In this document: in pieces, positions 36,901-44,773 of the stretch
Layout of the letters: every line of letters begins with the position of its first letter
Numbering within the stretch: position 1 is the stretch's first letter
Assembly (NCBI RefSeq): GCF_030035605.1
Contig: NZ_CP106736.1
Coordinates: 682,001 to 746,000, forward strand
DNA length: 64,000 nt
DNA from: Silvimonas soli
GTDB taxonomy: Bacteria; Pseudomonadota; Gammaproteobacteria; Burkholderiales; Chitinibacteraceae
Direction of reading: 5' to 3'
Made by a program: the position numbers and the translations under genes
The notes under the pieces: model-generated
What the model was told of the DNA's origin: nothing
The model's input: the letters and a program-made list of their open reading frames with translations, nothing else
The model's database searches: none

Positions 36901-37130
36901 TATTCCAGGTTATCGATCCCGTTCATCTGTTGTTCGATGACCTGGGTTACGGTGTCTTCAACGGTCTTGGCCGAAGCGCCCGGGTAGGTTGCGGTAATGG
37001 CAACCGACGGCGGCGCAATCGGCGGGTATTGAGAAATCGCCAAGGAGCGGATCGACAGCACCCCGGCGAGCATGATGACAATGGCGATCACCCACGCAAA
37101 AATCGGGCGATCGATAAAAAATCGAGCCAT
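33960..37130 (-). CDS. RND multidrug efflux transporter (AcrB/MexB family, HAE1)
   Basis: Inner-membrane proton/drug antiporter of 1056 residues, the full size for HAE1 pumps. It begins MARFFIDRPIFAWVIAIVI, has the two large periplasmic loops, and TM4 GLLVDDAIVVVENVERVM with the paired acidic residues of the proton relay (Asp-Asp near 407-408). TM10-11 contain the GLSAKNAILIVEFAKE lysine. It closely resembles MexB/TtgB/AdeB proteins. The stop overlaps the OMF start and the adaptor gene precedes it by 16 bases. Expected substrates are hydrophobic drugs, but the spectrum cannot be predicted. Confidence 0.97.
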   Translation of the reverse strand: MARFFIDRPIFAWVIAIVIMLAGVLSIRSLAISQYPPIAPPSVAITATYPGASAKTVEDTVTQVIEQQMNGIDNLEYMASTSDSSGAVSITLTFKNGTSPDIAQVQVQNKLQLATPLLPQEVQQQGIRVAKSTKNFLMVLGFVSTDGSMNKNDLGDYLSANVKDPISRVEGVGDVTVFGSQYAMRIWLNPNKLSSFQLTTLDVSNAIAAQNVQVSAGQLGGAPAIAGQQLNATITAQTRLQTAEEFGNILLKVNTDGSQVRLRDVARMELGGEDYSIVSRYNGKPASGLAIKLSTGANALDTANAIRAKVDDLQKFFPQSLKVVYPYDTTPFVKISIEEVVKTLFEAIVLVFLVMYLFLQNFRATLIPTIAVPVVLLGTFGVLAAAGFSINTLTMFGMVLAIGLLVDDAIVVVENVERVMSEEGLSPKEATRKSMDQITGALVGIALVLSAVFVPMAFFGGSTGAIYRQFSITIVSSMVLSVLVALILTPALCATILKPIAKGHHAVDTGFFGWFNRMFDASNLKYQSAVRRILAKSGRYLIIYVGIIAIMVFLFMRLPTSFLPDEDQGILFTQVQLPVGATQEQTLTTIKKMEDHFLVDDKDNVESVFSVAGFSFAGRGQNMGLAFVRLKDWSVRNNADQKVGAVAGRAMAAFSKYKEALAFAFAPPAVLELGNATGFDLQLQDRGNVGHAKLIEARNMLLGMAAKSPDVVAVRPNGMEDTPQYKIEVDSEKASALGLSLSDINKTLSTAWGSSYVNDFIDKGRVKKVYVQADAPYRMLPEDVNDWYVRNAKGQMVPFSAFATAHWTYGSPKLERYNGISSVEILGSPAPGKSTGQSMKAIEEMIAKLPPGIGYEWTGLSYEEQKSGSQAPALYVISLLVVFLCLAALYESWAIPFSVMLVVPLGVVGALLAATGRGLSNDVYFQVGLLTTVGLSAKNAILIVEFAKELHENGMTLVDATLEAVRMRLRPILMTSIAFILGVLPLVIAHGAGSGAQNAIGTGVTGGMITAIVLAIFFVPIFFVVVHQWFKIKERPPLHPNSQLHAPTHAEDHNNG

Positions 37131-37146
37131 GAGCTACATCCCCTTA

Positions 37147-38337
37147 TTACTTGGCAGCAGGCGCAGAAGCAGCGGCAGGCGCAGATGCGGTGGCATCTAT
37201 CGTGGTGACTTGAACACCCGGCTTCACTTTTTGCAGGCCCGAAACAATGACTTTGTCGCCCGCTTTCAGGCCGCTGGTCACCACCCAGACATTGCCGATG
37301 GCGGTATCAGCCACCACCGGGCGCGCTTCTACCTTGTTCTCGGCGTTGACGACCATCACTGATGCATCACCGCTGGAGGTACGTTGCAGGCCCATTTGCG
37401 GCACGGTCAGCGCGTTGTCTTGCACGGCTTGCGACAGCTTGGCTCGCACGTACATGCCAGGCAGCAGATCATGGTTGGGGTTGGGGAATTCAGCGCGCAA
37501 AGTCACCATGCCGGAGGTCTGGTCTACGGTGATATCAGAGAACAGCAACTTGCCCGGCAGCGGATAGAGCGAACCATCTTCCAGCGCCAGATTGACCTTG
37601 ATGGCACCATCAATATTCTTGAGTTTGCCGGACTGCACAGCACGGCGCAGACGCAGGATTTCGGTACTAGACTCGGTAACGTCGACGTAAATCGGGTCGG
37701 TCTGGGTCACGGTGGCCATCAATGTGGCATCGCCCTGCCCGACCAGCGCGCCCTCAGTCACCTGGGCTTTGCCCACGCGACCGGAAATAGGCGAAGTCAC
37801 AGTGGTGTAGTTCAGGTTCAGTTGCGCGGTTTGCACGGCGGCTTTGGCTGCGGCCAGATCGGCCTGGCTGGATTTCACCGCGATCACGGCGTTGTCGTAA
37901 TCCTGCTTGCTCACGGCCTGTACCGGTACCAGTTCGCGGTAGCGCGACTCTTGCAGCTTGGCCTGTGCCAGTGCGGCATCGGCTTTATCGGCGTTGGCTT
38001 TAGCGCTATCCAGCGTGGCTTGCAGCGGAGCCGGATCAATACGGAACAACAATTGCCCTGCTTTGACGTCGCTGCCTTCCACAAAGGCCTGTTTGAGTAC
38101 AATGCCCGCGGCGCGAGCACGTACTTCGGCCACGCGCACCGGATTCACCCGGCCTGGCAACTGAGCCGCCAATGGCAGATTCTGGGCCGAAATGGTCACC
38201 ACACCGACTTCAGGCGCCTGGCCCGCAGCCGCTGCGGGTGCAGCGCCTTTGTCACCGCAAGCGGCCAGCGTAGTGATTGCCGCAAGCGCGGCTATCGTCA
38301 TTAAACGTAAAGGAAACCGGTTCGTGTGTGCACGCAT
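37147..38337 (-). CDS. RND efflux periplasmic adaptor (AcrA/MexA family)
   Basis: Membrane-fusion lipoprotein of 396 residues that links the RND pump to the outer-membrane channel. The lipobox is TLAAC in the first 30 residues. The biotinyl-lipoyl half (VRARAAGIVLKQAFVEGSDVKAGQLLFRID) and the coiled-coil hairpin with the returning AQLNLNYTTVTSPISGRVG are intact. The tail is Ala/Pro-rich. The ATG at 38337 is preceded by GGGGGCG; an upstream in-frame extension lacks a signal. It is the first gene of the operon, controlled through the palindrome at 38482-38513. Confidence 0.95.
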   Translation of the reverse strand: MRAHTNRFPLRLMTIAALAAITTLAACGDKGAAPAAAAGQAPEVGVVTISAQNLPLAAQLPGRVNPVRVAEVRARAAGIVLKQAFVEGSDVKAGQLLFRIDPAPLQATLDSAKANADKADAALAQAKLQESRYRELVPVQAVSKQDYDNAVIAVKSSQADLAAAKAAVQTAQLNLNYTTVTSPISGRVGKAQVTEGALVGQGDATLMATVTQTDPIYVDVTESSTEILRLRRAVQSGKLKNIDGAIKVNLALEDGSLYPLPGKLLFSDITVDQTSGMVTLRAEFPNPNHDLLPGMYVRAKLSQAVQDNALTVPQMGLQRTSSGDASVMVVNAENKVEARPVVADTAIGNVWVVTSGLKAGDKVIVSGLQKVKPGVQVTTIDATASAPAAASAPAAK

Positions 38338-38436
38338 GAGCGCCCCCGCAACATGGAAAATTTGAAGAAATACAGAAAAAAAACAGAGAAACGGACCCGT
38401 GCTGGCGGCTAATAAAAATCTGGCTGCCATACACAA

Positions 38437-38460
38437 CAAGCCGCCTGGACAGGCGGCTTG
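38437..38460 (-). repeat. 11-bp hairpin in the RND operon leader
   Basis: CAAGCCGCCTG and CAGGCGGCTTG form a perfect stem with a two-base gap. It lies between the AcrR-type operator and the adaptor start, about 100 bases upstream of that start. No T-run follows in the minus direction, so it is not a simple terminator. Confidence 0.6.
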
Positions 38461-38481
38461 AGTAATCGATGTGGCAATAGT

Positions 38482-38513
38482 AACATACATACATTCGCGG
38501 ATGTATGTATGTT
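38482..38513. promoter_or_regulatory. AcrR/TtgR-type operator palindrome
   Basis: AACATACATACAT and ATGTATGTATGTT are perfect 13-base arms around TCGCGG. The inner TACATACAT...ATGTATGTA matches the known E. coli AcrR operator except in the centre. It lies between the divergent efflux operon and its TetR-family gene, as expected for dual control. Confidence 0.88.
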
Positions 38514-38614
38514 CGAGAATTAATTTAGTCGGTAAGTGTACAAGAAAAAATAGTTAAAACATAAACTAAATATCGCTGTTTGAAATGACAGCGCTACACC
38601 GGGAAGGTTCGACG

Positions 38615-39247
38615 ATGGCGCGCAAAACCAAGGAAGAAGCAGCAGAAACACGAGCGCTGCTGCTGGATACCGCTGAAAGATTATTCAGCGCCAAGGGTGT
38701 TTCACGCACTTCACTGGCAGACATTGCCGATGCCGCCGGGCTGACCCGCGGGGCCATTTACTGGCACTTTGAGAACAAGGCAGCTGTTTTCAATGCAATG
38801 GCGGACAGCATTTGCCTGCCGCTGGAAGAAGCACTGCAGCCTGATGCCTCTGGCCACTTCACCAATCCGCTAGGTCAGTTGCAGGACGCATTAGTCCAGG
38901 TTTTGCAAGATACCGAAACCGACGAGCGCCAGCGCCGAGTCTTTGACGTGCTGTTTAACAAGTGTGAATACACCGATGACATCGAAGCGGTCGTCGTTCG
39001 CCGCCGCGAAGCCACGATAGATGGTGCCGAGCGCCGCAAGGAATTGCTGCATCAGGCGATCTTGCAAGGCCAGTTGCCGGCAGGCTTGAATGTCGCTCGG
39101 GCTGACTGCCTGCTGCTGAGTTTTCTTACCGGCGTACTGAACAACTGGTTGTTCATGCCGGATCAATTCAGTCTGCGTGATGAGGCGCTGCCCATGGTGG
39201 CATCCATGATCGAGATGCTCAAAACATCCGAAACGCTCCGTACCTGA
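38615..39247 (+). CDS. TetR-family repressor of the RND pump (AcrR/TtgR-like)
   Basis: Drug-responsive repressor of 210 residues. The N-terminus ARKTKEEAAETRALLLDTAERLFSAKGVSRTSLADIADAAGLTRGAIYWHFENKAAVFNAM is almost the AcrR/TtgR consensus helix-turn-helix. The C-terminal ligand domain is more divergent. The ATG at 38615 gives MARKTK, the family start, with GGAAGG upstream; an in-frame ATG ten codons earlier is less likely. It is divergent from the pump operon it should repress, via the palindrome at 38482-38513. Confidence 0.94.
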   Translation: MARKTKEEAAETRALLLDTAERLFSAKGVSRTSLADIADAAGLTRGAIYWHFENKAAVFNAMADSICLPLEEALQPDASGHFTNPLGQLQDALVQVLQDTETDERQRRVFDVLFNKCEYTDDIEAVVVRRREATIDGAERRKELLHQAILQGQLPAGLNVARADCLLLSFLTGVLNNWLFMPDQFSLRDEALPMVASMIEMLKTSETLRT

Positions 39248-39319
39248 TCTATCCGGCGCCAATCGACCAGGTACCTGTTACGGCGGGCTCCGTGGCGCGC
39301 CGCCCTGCGCGCAATTCAA

Positions 39320-39652
39320 TTAACGCTTCGACCACGCCCTTTCGACCAGCGCCACGCGTACTTCGTAGTGTTCATACCAGTCGCGCTTGCCGTTTTCTTG
39401 CGCCACCCGGTGCTCACCGTGAGCGCGCCAGTGAGCAATGGCTTCCTGACTGGCCCAATACGATACGGTAATGCCGAAGCCATCTGCATCCCGCACGCTT
39501 TCTACACCCAGATACCCCGGTTGCTGCGCCGCCAGTTCCAGCATGCGTGCACCGGTGGCATCGTAATCGGGGTCATACGTATCGCGTTGCGAAGTAAAGA
39601 TCACTGCGTAATATGGTGCTACCGGGGTTTGGGCAAACCTGGAACCGGACAT
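39320..39652 (-). CDS. Antibiotic biosynthesis monooxygenase (ABM)-domain protein
   Basis: Small dimeric alpha/beta-barrel-like protein of 110 residues. The ABM features are YYAVIFTSQR, a helix with MLELAAQQPGYLGVESVRD and the strand FGITVSYWASQEAIAHWRAHGEHRVAQENG. Related proteins act as cofactor-less monooxygenases or stress-related enzymes, but most are uncharacterised. It is transcribed toward the TetR gene and follows the deacetylase gene, 40 bases downstream of it on the same strand. Confidence 0.85.
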   Translation of the reverse strand: MSGSRFAQTPVAPYYAVIFTSQRDTYDPDYDATGARMLELAAQQPGYLGVESVRDADGFGITVSYWASQEAIAHWRAHGEHRVAQENGKRDWYEHYEVRVALVERAWSKR

Positions 39653-39692
39653 CAGTTACTCTCCTGGATAAACAACAGCTGGGCTCCGCAGA

Positions 39693-40535
39693 TTATTGAT
39701 AAGCCTGCTTGATGCCAAGTAGTTCATCCACGGTAACAAACTCATAACCCGCTGCCTTTAGCCACGGAATCACCTCGTCCACAGCTTCAACCGTCTGATC
39801 ACGCCGCCCGCCGCCGTCATGCATCAGGATGATGGCTTCTTGGTGGATATAAGTCTGAATCCAGCGCTCGATGTAATGCGAACCGAACAACCAGCGGTTT
39901 TTGTTCCAGTCTTGCGTATCCACCGACCATAAAATGGTCTTCAGGCCATGCTGCCCCAGCGCCTTGATTTCGCCATCGTCGATCTTGCCGTAGGGTGGAC
40001 GGAACAACACCGGGCGCTTGCCGATGATGCGCTGGTAAATATCCTGGGTGCGGCTGATCTGCTCGCCCCACCAGAAGTCTTCGCTAGTGCCGGAGATATC
40101 CGGATGATCATAAGTGTGGTTGCCCAGCGTGTGGCCTTCGGCCAGCGCCCGCCGGACTACTTCTTCACGCCCTTCCAGATGTTTGCCCATCCAGAAAAAA
40201 GTGGCTTTCACATGATGCTTTTTCAGTACATCCAGTAAATCCGGCGTGTACGGGCTGGGGCCATCATCAAAAGTCAGTGCCACCACCCGCCGATGCGTCG
40301 GGCCTTCCAGCCATGCCAGATCGGGATTAAGCCGTGCGTGATCCGCCATGACGGCCAGATCCGCTTGATCCCAGTCATCCAGAAACGGCGTGCGCACGTA
40401 TTGCCGGGCTTTGGGCGTGCTGGCGGCAATCTGCCCCGGTTTGGGCATGGCGGGCGGTAACCAGGCGTAAATTGCCCAACCGATCAATGCGGCCACGACA
40501 ATCAAAACCAGCCCCCACCTTGTTTTGCGCGGCAT
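39693..40535 (-). CDS. Membrane-anchored polysaccharide deacetylase (NodB domain)
   Basis: Predicted metal-dependent deacetylase of a surface or chitin-type polysaccharide, 280 residues. An N-terminal anchor (GLVLIVVAALIGWAIYAWL) is followed by the NodB domain with all canonical motifs: TFDDGP, GHTLGNHTYDHPD, RPPYGK, SVDTQDW and LMHDGG. The ATG at 40535 has AAGGGA upstream and begins MPRKTRWGL. A longer frame upstream is not conserved. Compare the degenerate paralog at 16260-16943. Confidence 0.92.
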   Translation of the reverse strand: MPRKTRWGLVLIVVAALIGWAIYAWLPPAMPKPGQIAASTPKARQYVRTPFLDDWDQADLAVMADHARLNPDLAWLEGPTHRRVVALTFDDGPSPYTPDLLDVLKKHHVKATFFWMGKHLEGREEVVRRALAEGHTLGNHTYDHPDISGTSEDFWWGEQISRTQDIYQRIIGKRPVLFRPPYGKIDDGEIKALGQHGLKTILWSVDTQDWNKNRWLFGSHYIERWIQTYIHQEAIILMHDGGGRRDQTVEAVDEVIPWLKAAGYEFVTVDELLGIKQAYQ

Positions 40536-40715
40536 GGCAGTCCCTTGCGTTAATGAACAACCGGAGCATGCCGTAATTTGCGACCGCGACCGCAGCGTTG
40601 CTGACACACATGGCAAGCCCGGCAAAGTAGTGGGTTAAGCAGCCACCAACAATTCCCATAAGATGGTGCTCTACCGGCGTCGGCAGCAGATCGACCCGTT
40701 CCAGAGGATTCAAAC

Positions 40716-41609
40716 ATGGCTTTGCCTGGTGTCCGGCCGCAAACGGCCTGGCTGTTTGTTGCGCCGTTTTTTGCGGTGTTCGCGGTCTTTACGCTCTGGC
40801 CGGTGGGGTTCAATGCCTGGCTGGCATTTACCGATTACTTCATCCGCACCGGCCACACCCAATGGAACGGCTTTGCCAATTTTGTGATGCTGACCTGGCA
40901 TGAGGTCGAGTTCGGCGCAGCGCTCAAAAACTCGCTGATCTTTCTGGTGCTGGTGCCGTTATTGCAGCTTGGCGGATTGCTGCTGGCTCTGCTGCTGCAT
41001 CGCCCGTTTGCTGGGGCCGGGGCTATTCGGGCGCTGTGTTATGTGCCGGTAATTATCGCCATGTCGATCAGTGCCGTGGTGTGGCAGCAGATATTTCATT
41101 ACGACGGTTTGCTTAACGCCATGCTGGCAACCCTGCACCTGATTCCGGCAGACCTGCAGCCCGACTGGATTGGTCGCCCCAATCTGGCCCTGTGCGCGGT
41201 GATCTTCTTTTCGTTCTGGAAAAACCTCGGGTTTTACATGGTGCTATATCTGGCCGGCTTGCAGTCCGTGCCGCGGGATCAGCACGAAGCCGCCATTCTG
41301 GATGGCGCAGGCCGCGTGGCTCGGCTGTGGCACGTTACCCTGCCTGCGCTGCAACCGGTGGTGCTATTGAGCACGCTGTTATCCACCATTTACGCGCTCA
41401 AGGTCTTGCAAGAGCCGCTACTGCTGGCTCATGGCGGGGCCAGCGACACCACGACGGCATTGCTGTTTGTGTATAAGGCCGCCTTTTTTGGCCAGCGTTT
41501 TGGTCTGGCTGCCGCCGCTGGCCTGGTCATCACGCTGATTTGTCTGGCGCTGGCCACGGTGCAATTCAGAGTGTTCGGCCCCCAAGGCTGGCTGCGACGC
41601 GGAGGTTGA
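40716..41609 (+). CDS. Sugar-type ABC transporter permease 1 (UgpA/MalF family)
   Basis: Inner-membrane permease of 297 residues with six hydrophobic segments. The opening PQTAWLFVAPFFAVFAVFTLWPVGFNAWLAFTDY and the EAA loop EAAILDGAGRVARLWHVTLPALQPV are typical of carbohydrate-uptake (CUT1) permeases. It is two bases upstream of the second permease. No solute-binding protein or ATPase gene is adjacent, so the partners must be elsewhere. In CUT1 systems a shared ATPase such as UgpC/MsiK is known. The substrate could be a glycerol phosphate or oligosaccharide; it cannot be told. Confidence 0.9.
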   Translation: MALPGVRPQTAWLFVAPFFAVFAVFTLWPVGFNAWLAFTDYFIRTGHTQWNGFANFVMLTWHEVEFGAALKNSLIFLVLVPLLQLGGLLLALLLHRPFAGAGAIRALCYVPVIIAMSISAVVWQQIFHYDGLLNAMLATLHLIPADLQPDWIGRPNLALCAVIFFSFWKNLGFYMVLYLAGLQSVPRDQHEAAILDGAGRVARLWHVTLPALQPVVLLSTLLSTIYALKVLQEPLLLAHGGASDTTTALLFVYKAAFFGQRFGLAAAAGLVITLICLALATVQFRVFGPQGWLRRGG

Positions 41610-41611
41610 CC

Positions 41612-42451
41612 ATGACACACACGCAGCACTTGGGACTACAAAGTAGCCGCGCCGTCGGGATCGCCCTGTTTACGCTGTTTGCGATCTTTCCCTTTGCCTG
41701 GGCAACCGCTGTGGCGCTGTCCGGCAATACCAGTTTTATGTGGCGTTTTCCGCAAGGATTTCTGGCGCATCAGATCACGCCGGAATGGTTTTTACGCGTG
41801 GTGGTTGCCATCCCCTTCATGACCTATCTGCGCAATTCGCTGATCCTGGCAGGAGGCACCACGCTGGGCGTATTGCTGCTGGCCATTCCCTGTGGTTTCG
41901 CGCTGGCACAAATGCAGTTCTCGGGTCGCAAGGTCTTGTTTGGCGTGCTGCTGGTGACGTTGATGTTGCCCAGCGAAACCATGCTGGTTCCCAATTTCAT
42001 CACCTGCATCAAGCTGGGTTTGGTGGATAGTTACGCGGGGGCAATGCTGCCCAATATCGCCAGTGCTTTCGGCGTTTTTCTGATCAAACAGGCTTTTGAA
42101 GATTTACCCGGCGAGACGCTGGATGCCGCGCGGGTTGATGGCGCCAGCGAATGGCAAGTGCTGTGGCGCGTAGCCGTGCCACTCACCTTGCCAATGATCG
42201 GGGCGCTGGCCGTACTTACCTTTGTGACTTCCTGGAACGACTATCTGTGGCCCGCTGTGGTCTTGAACAGCCAGAACAAACTGCCACTGGCGGTTGGGGT
42301 TTATCACGATCTGACCGGGCCATTTGCCACTTCCACCAGCATGTTAATGGCCGCCGTGGTGTTGTCTGTCCTGCCGGTACTGGCGGGCTTTGCCTTTACC
42401 CAGCGGTTTTTCCTGGCAGCGCCCCCGCTTACCCCGCGCCAGGCGATCTAG
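41612..42451 (+). CDS. Sugar-type ABC transporter permease 2 (UgpE/MalG family)
   Basis: Second CUT1-type inner-membrane permease, 279 residues. The EAA motif is ETLDAARVDGASEWQVLWRVAVPLTLPMIG and the conserved tail FVTSWNDYLWPAVVL is present. The ATG at 41612 follows GGAGG and lies two bases after the first permease stop, so the two are cotranslated. The pair makes a heterodimeric channel, but nothing else of the transporter is here. Confidence 0.9.
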   Translation: MTHTQHLGLQSSRAVGIALFTLFAIFPFAWATAVALSGNTSFMWRFPQGFLAHQITPEWFLRVVVAIPFMTYLRNSLILAGGTTLGVLLLAIPCGFALAQMQFSGRKVLFGVLLVTLMLPSETMLVPNFITCIKLGLVDSYAGAMLPNIASAFGVFLIKQAFEDLPGETLDAARVDGASEWQVLWRVAVPLTLPMIGALAVLTFVTSWNDYLWPAVVLNSQNKLPLAVGVYHDLTGPFATSTSMLMAAVVLSVLPVLAGFAFTQRFFLAAPPLTPRQAI

Positions 42452-42596
42452 TTCAGGCGTGGTCATGCCGCCCACCGGCGTGAACATCGGTCCGCGGCTT
42501 GGCAATGTGCCAAAGCGGACTATGCTAAGGCCAGCCCACGAGGCAATGTCACCACACAATCAAACCCGACCTTGTTTGTTGTCCAGGAGAATCGTC

Positions 42597-43025
42597 ATGT
42601 ATCGCAAAGGATTTGTTCTGCTCGCCGCCCTGCTGGCAATGGCCTCTTGCGCGACGTTTGCCGCCACTTTGACATTTAGCGCAACCTTGAACGCGGCCAC
42701 CGAAGTGCCCCCCAAAGAAAGCAACGGCACCGGTATCGTTCAGGTCAACTACGATACCGACACCAAAGTCATGAACTACACGGTGAACTACAGCGCCCTT
42801 ACCGGTCCGGCCACCGCTGCCCACTTTCATGGCCCGGCCGCAGCCGGTGTCAACGCGGGTGTGGCTGTGCCGGTGAAAGGTGCGCTAGTCAGCCCGATTG
42901 AAGGCACGGCAACACTCACCGATGATCAAGCCAAAGAACTGCAGGCTGGCATGTGGTACTTCAATGTCCACACCGCCGCCAACCCTGGCGGTGAAATCCG
43001 TGGACAGGTGCTGCCACTCAAATAA
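42597..43025 (+). CDS. Secreted CHRD-domain protein
   Basis: Exported protein of 142 residues. A signal peptide (FVLLAALLAMASCATFAA) is followed by one CHRD domain: FSATLNAATEVPPKESNGTGIVQVNYD, ALTGPATAAHFHGPAAAGVNAGV and the closing NPGGEIRGQVLP. The domain is named after chordin and has unknown function in bacteria. The first residues also contain MASC, which might serve as a lipobox. CAGGAGA precedes the ATG. A strong terminator follows. Confidence 0.87.
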   Translation: MYRKGFVLLAALLAMASCATFAATLTFSATLNAATEVPPKESNGTGIVQVNYDTDTKVMNYTVNYSALTGPATAAHFHGPAAAGVNAGVAVPVKGALVSPIEGTATLTDDQAKELQAGMWYFNVHTAANPGGEIRGQVLPLK

Positions 43026-43056
43026 ATGCGGTTGGCGCCAGCGTTCTGCATCGCCC

Positions 43057-43104
43057 AAACACTTTGCCCGCTACCTGAGATATGTAGCGGGCAAAGTGTT
43101 TTTG
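43057..43104 (+). terminator. Intrinsic terminator after the CHRD gene
   Basis: AAACACTTTGCCCGCTAC pairs perfectly for 18 bases with its complement (43084-43101) around CTGAGATAT, followed by TTTT. It also faces the converging LysR gene. Confidence 0.92.
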
Positions 43105-43121
43105 GAGCGGTCAGCAGCAGT

Positions 43122-44090
43122 TCAAACCTTGCTTTCAGCCATCGGCGGACGGGCACGCACTTTGGACTTGATATACGCCTTGAGCGATTCGTCTTCCCAC
43201 GGCGGGGTATCGCCAAAGTGCTCGACCAGTACATCAATAAAGGTGCGCAGTTTGGCCGAGATAAAGGTGCGACTGGGGTAAACCGCGTAAATCGAAATCG
43301 GCGGCCGCGGGTAATCCAGCAAAATCGGCACCAGTGTCCCGGCGTGGATATGCTCCTGGATCAGAATGGTCGGCTGCACGGTAATGCCCAAGCCCTGCAA
43401 CGCCGCCCGCACGGCCATTTCCCCGTTATTCACTCGCAATCGCGGCGTGATATTCACCGAGAACTTGCCATCCGGCCCGTCGAACACCCAGGCATTACCG
43501 TTGTTGGAATACGTGTAGGTAATGCACTGATGATTGACCAGTTCATCGGCCGAGCGCGGGGCGCCGTGCCTGGCCAGGTACTCTGGTGCAGCCACAAATA
43601 GCAAGTTGATTTGCGCCAGCCGCCGCGCTACCAGCGACGGATGCGGTGAGGCAGAAATACGGATTGCCGCATCGAATCCTTCTTCCACCAGATCAATCAC
43701 CCGGTCGCTCAGATCCAGATCGATACGCATCTCCGGGTAGCGGGCGTAGTAGTCAGCCAGCACGGGCGCCAGGTAGTTCACGCTGAATACCGCAGGCGCG
43801 CTGATCTTCAGCGTGCCGCGTGGCTTGACCGCACTCTGGCTGAGCAAGGTCTCGGCATCTTCCAGATCATTGATTGCGTGCTGGCAGCGCTCAAAATACA
43901 CGGTGCCCGGGCCAGTCAGGCTCAAGCTGCGCGTGGTGCGATTCAACAGGCGCACGCCCAGTCGGGTCTCCAGGTGTTTTACATGCTTGCTGACCATGGC
44001 CGTGGACAACCCGCTGCGCTCGGCGGCGGCAACAAAGCTACCTAGCGTAGCTACCTGACAGAACACCTTCATGCTTACCAGTGTATCCAT
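43122..44090 (-). CDS. LysR-family transcriptional regulator
   Basis: Regulator of 322 residues of the large group with MDTLVSMKVFCQVATLGSFVAAAERSGLSTAMVSKHVKHLETRLGVRLLNRTTR. The effector domain includes GTLKISAPAVFSVNYLAPVLADYYARYPEMRIDLDLSD. The ATG at 44090 fits the helix-turn-helix spacing; the next one (MKVF) is also possible. It is divergent from the RAVTP-repeat gene, which lies 256 bases away. Confidence 0.92.
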   Translation of the reverse strand: MDTLVSMKVFCQVATLGSFVAAAERSGLSTAMVSKHVKHLETRLGVRLLNRTTRSLSLTGPGTVYFERCQHAINDLEDAETLLSQSAVKPRGTLKISAPAVFSVNYLAPVLADYYARYPEMRIDLDLSDRVIDLVEEGFDAAIRISASPHPSLVARRLAQINLLFVAAPEYLARHGAPRSADELVNHQCITYTYSNNGNAWVFDGPDGKFSVNITPRLRVNNGEMAVRAALQGLGITVQPTILIQEHIHAGTLVPILLDYPRPPISIYAVYPSRTFISAKLRTFIDVLVEHFGDTPPWEDESLKAYIKSKVRARPPMAESKV

Positions 44091-44346
44091 GCCTTCCCCA
44101 AAGTTTTCAAACCATCCAACCCGACCCAAGCATTGATCGCGCCATTCGATTGCACCGATATCGGGCAACAATTTTACCCACCCGTCCTGGAATTCGGCTT
44201 TTCAAGGGGGTAATTGTTAACTATCAGGAAACTATCAAACTACAGTATTGATATTTATCCACACGCGAGCAATGAATATCATGACGTTCATGGATGCAGC
44301 ACCAAGAAGCAGCACCGCATATCAAACAACATATCGGAGAAACATC

Positions 44347-44649
44347 ATGAACAAGTTCGCAAACATCGCTTTCGTTACTTTGACCTTTGCTGGTGTAGTT
44401 GGCGCCGCACAAGCCGCTGATGGCCTGGCCCAATATGCACAACGCGCCGTGACTCCGGTTACCCAATCGGCTCCGGTTGCTGCAACCCAGACAGAAGGTA
44501 TGGCGCAATTTGCTTTCCGCGCTGTAACCCCAAGCAAGCTGGACGCTGCCCCGTCCACCCAAACTGCACAAACCAAGGCGGCAGTACAAAAGACTTCGGC
44601 CACCGGTTTTGCAGTTTATGCCCAACGTGCCGTGACCCCGGTACTGTAA
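44347..44649 (+). CDS. Small secreted protein with three RAVTP repeats
   Basis: I do not recognise this family. The 100-residue product has a clear Sec signal peptide (MNKFANIAFVTLTFAGVVGAA, cut near AQAA). The mature part is three near-identical repeats: DGLAQYAQRAVTPV (25-38), EGMAQFAFRAVTPS (50-63) and TGFAVYAQRAVTPV (86-99). They are joined by Thr/Gln/Ala-rich linkers. There is no cysteine. CGGAGAAAC precedes the ATG, and a terminator follows, so it is a real, monocistronic gene. It may be an envelope or adhesive component, but this is only a guess from its composition. Confidence 0.75.
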   Translation: MNKFANIAFVTLTFAGVVGAAQAADGLAQYAQRAVTPVTQSAPVAATQTEGMAQFAFRAVTPSKLDAAPSTQTAQTKAAVQKTSATGFAVYAQRAVTPVL

Positions 44650-44704
44650 GCGCTGGCAAAAGCCGAGGGATTCTGACTCTCCTCTTGACCTCGGAAAAAG
44701 CCCT

Positions 44705-44729
44705 AAAAGGCCGCGCAAGCGGCCTTTTT
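44705..44729 (+). terminator. Intrinsic terminator after the RAVTP gene
   Basis: AAAAGGCCGC and GCGGCCTTTT arms enclose GCAA and are followed by five T in all. Confidence 0.93.
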
Positions 44730-44773
44730 CTTTGCGCGAAGCTTTTGCGTGCCGCCTGTTGGCCAGGCCTGGT

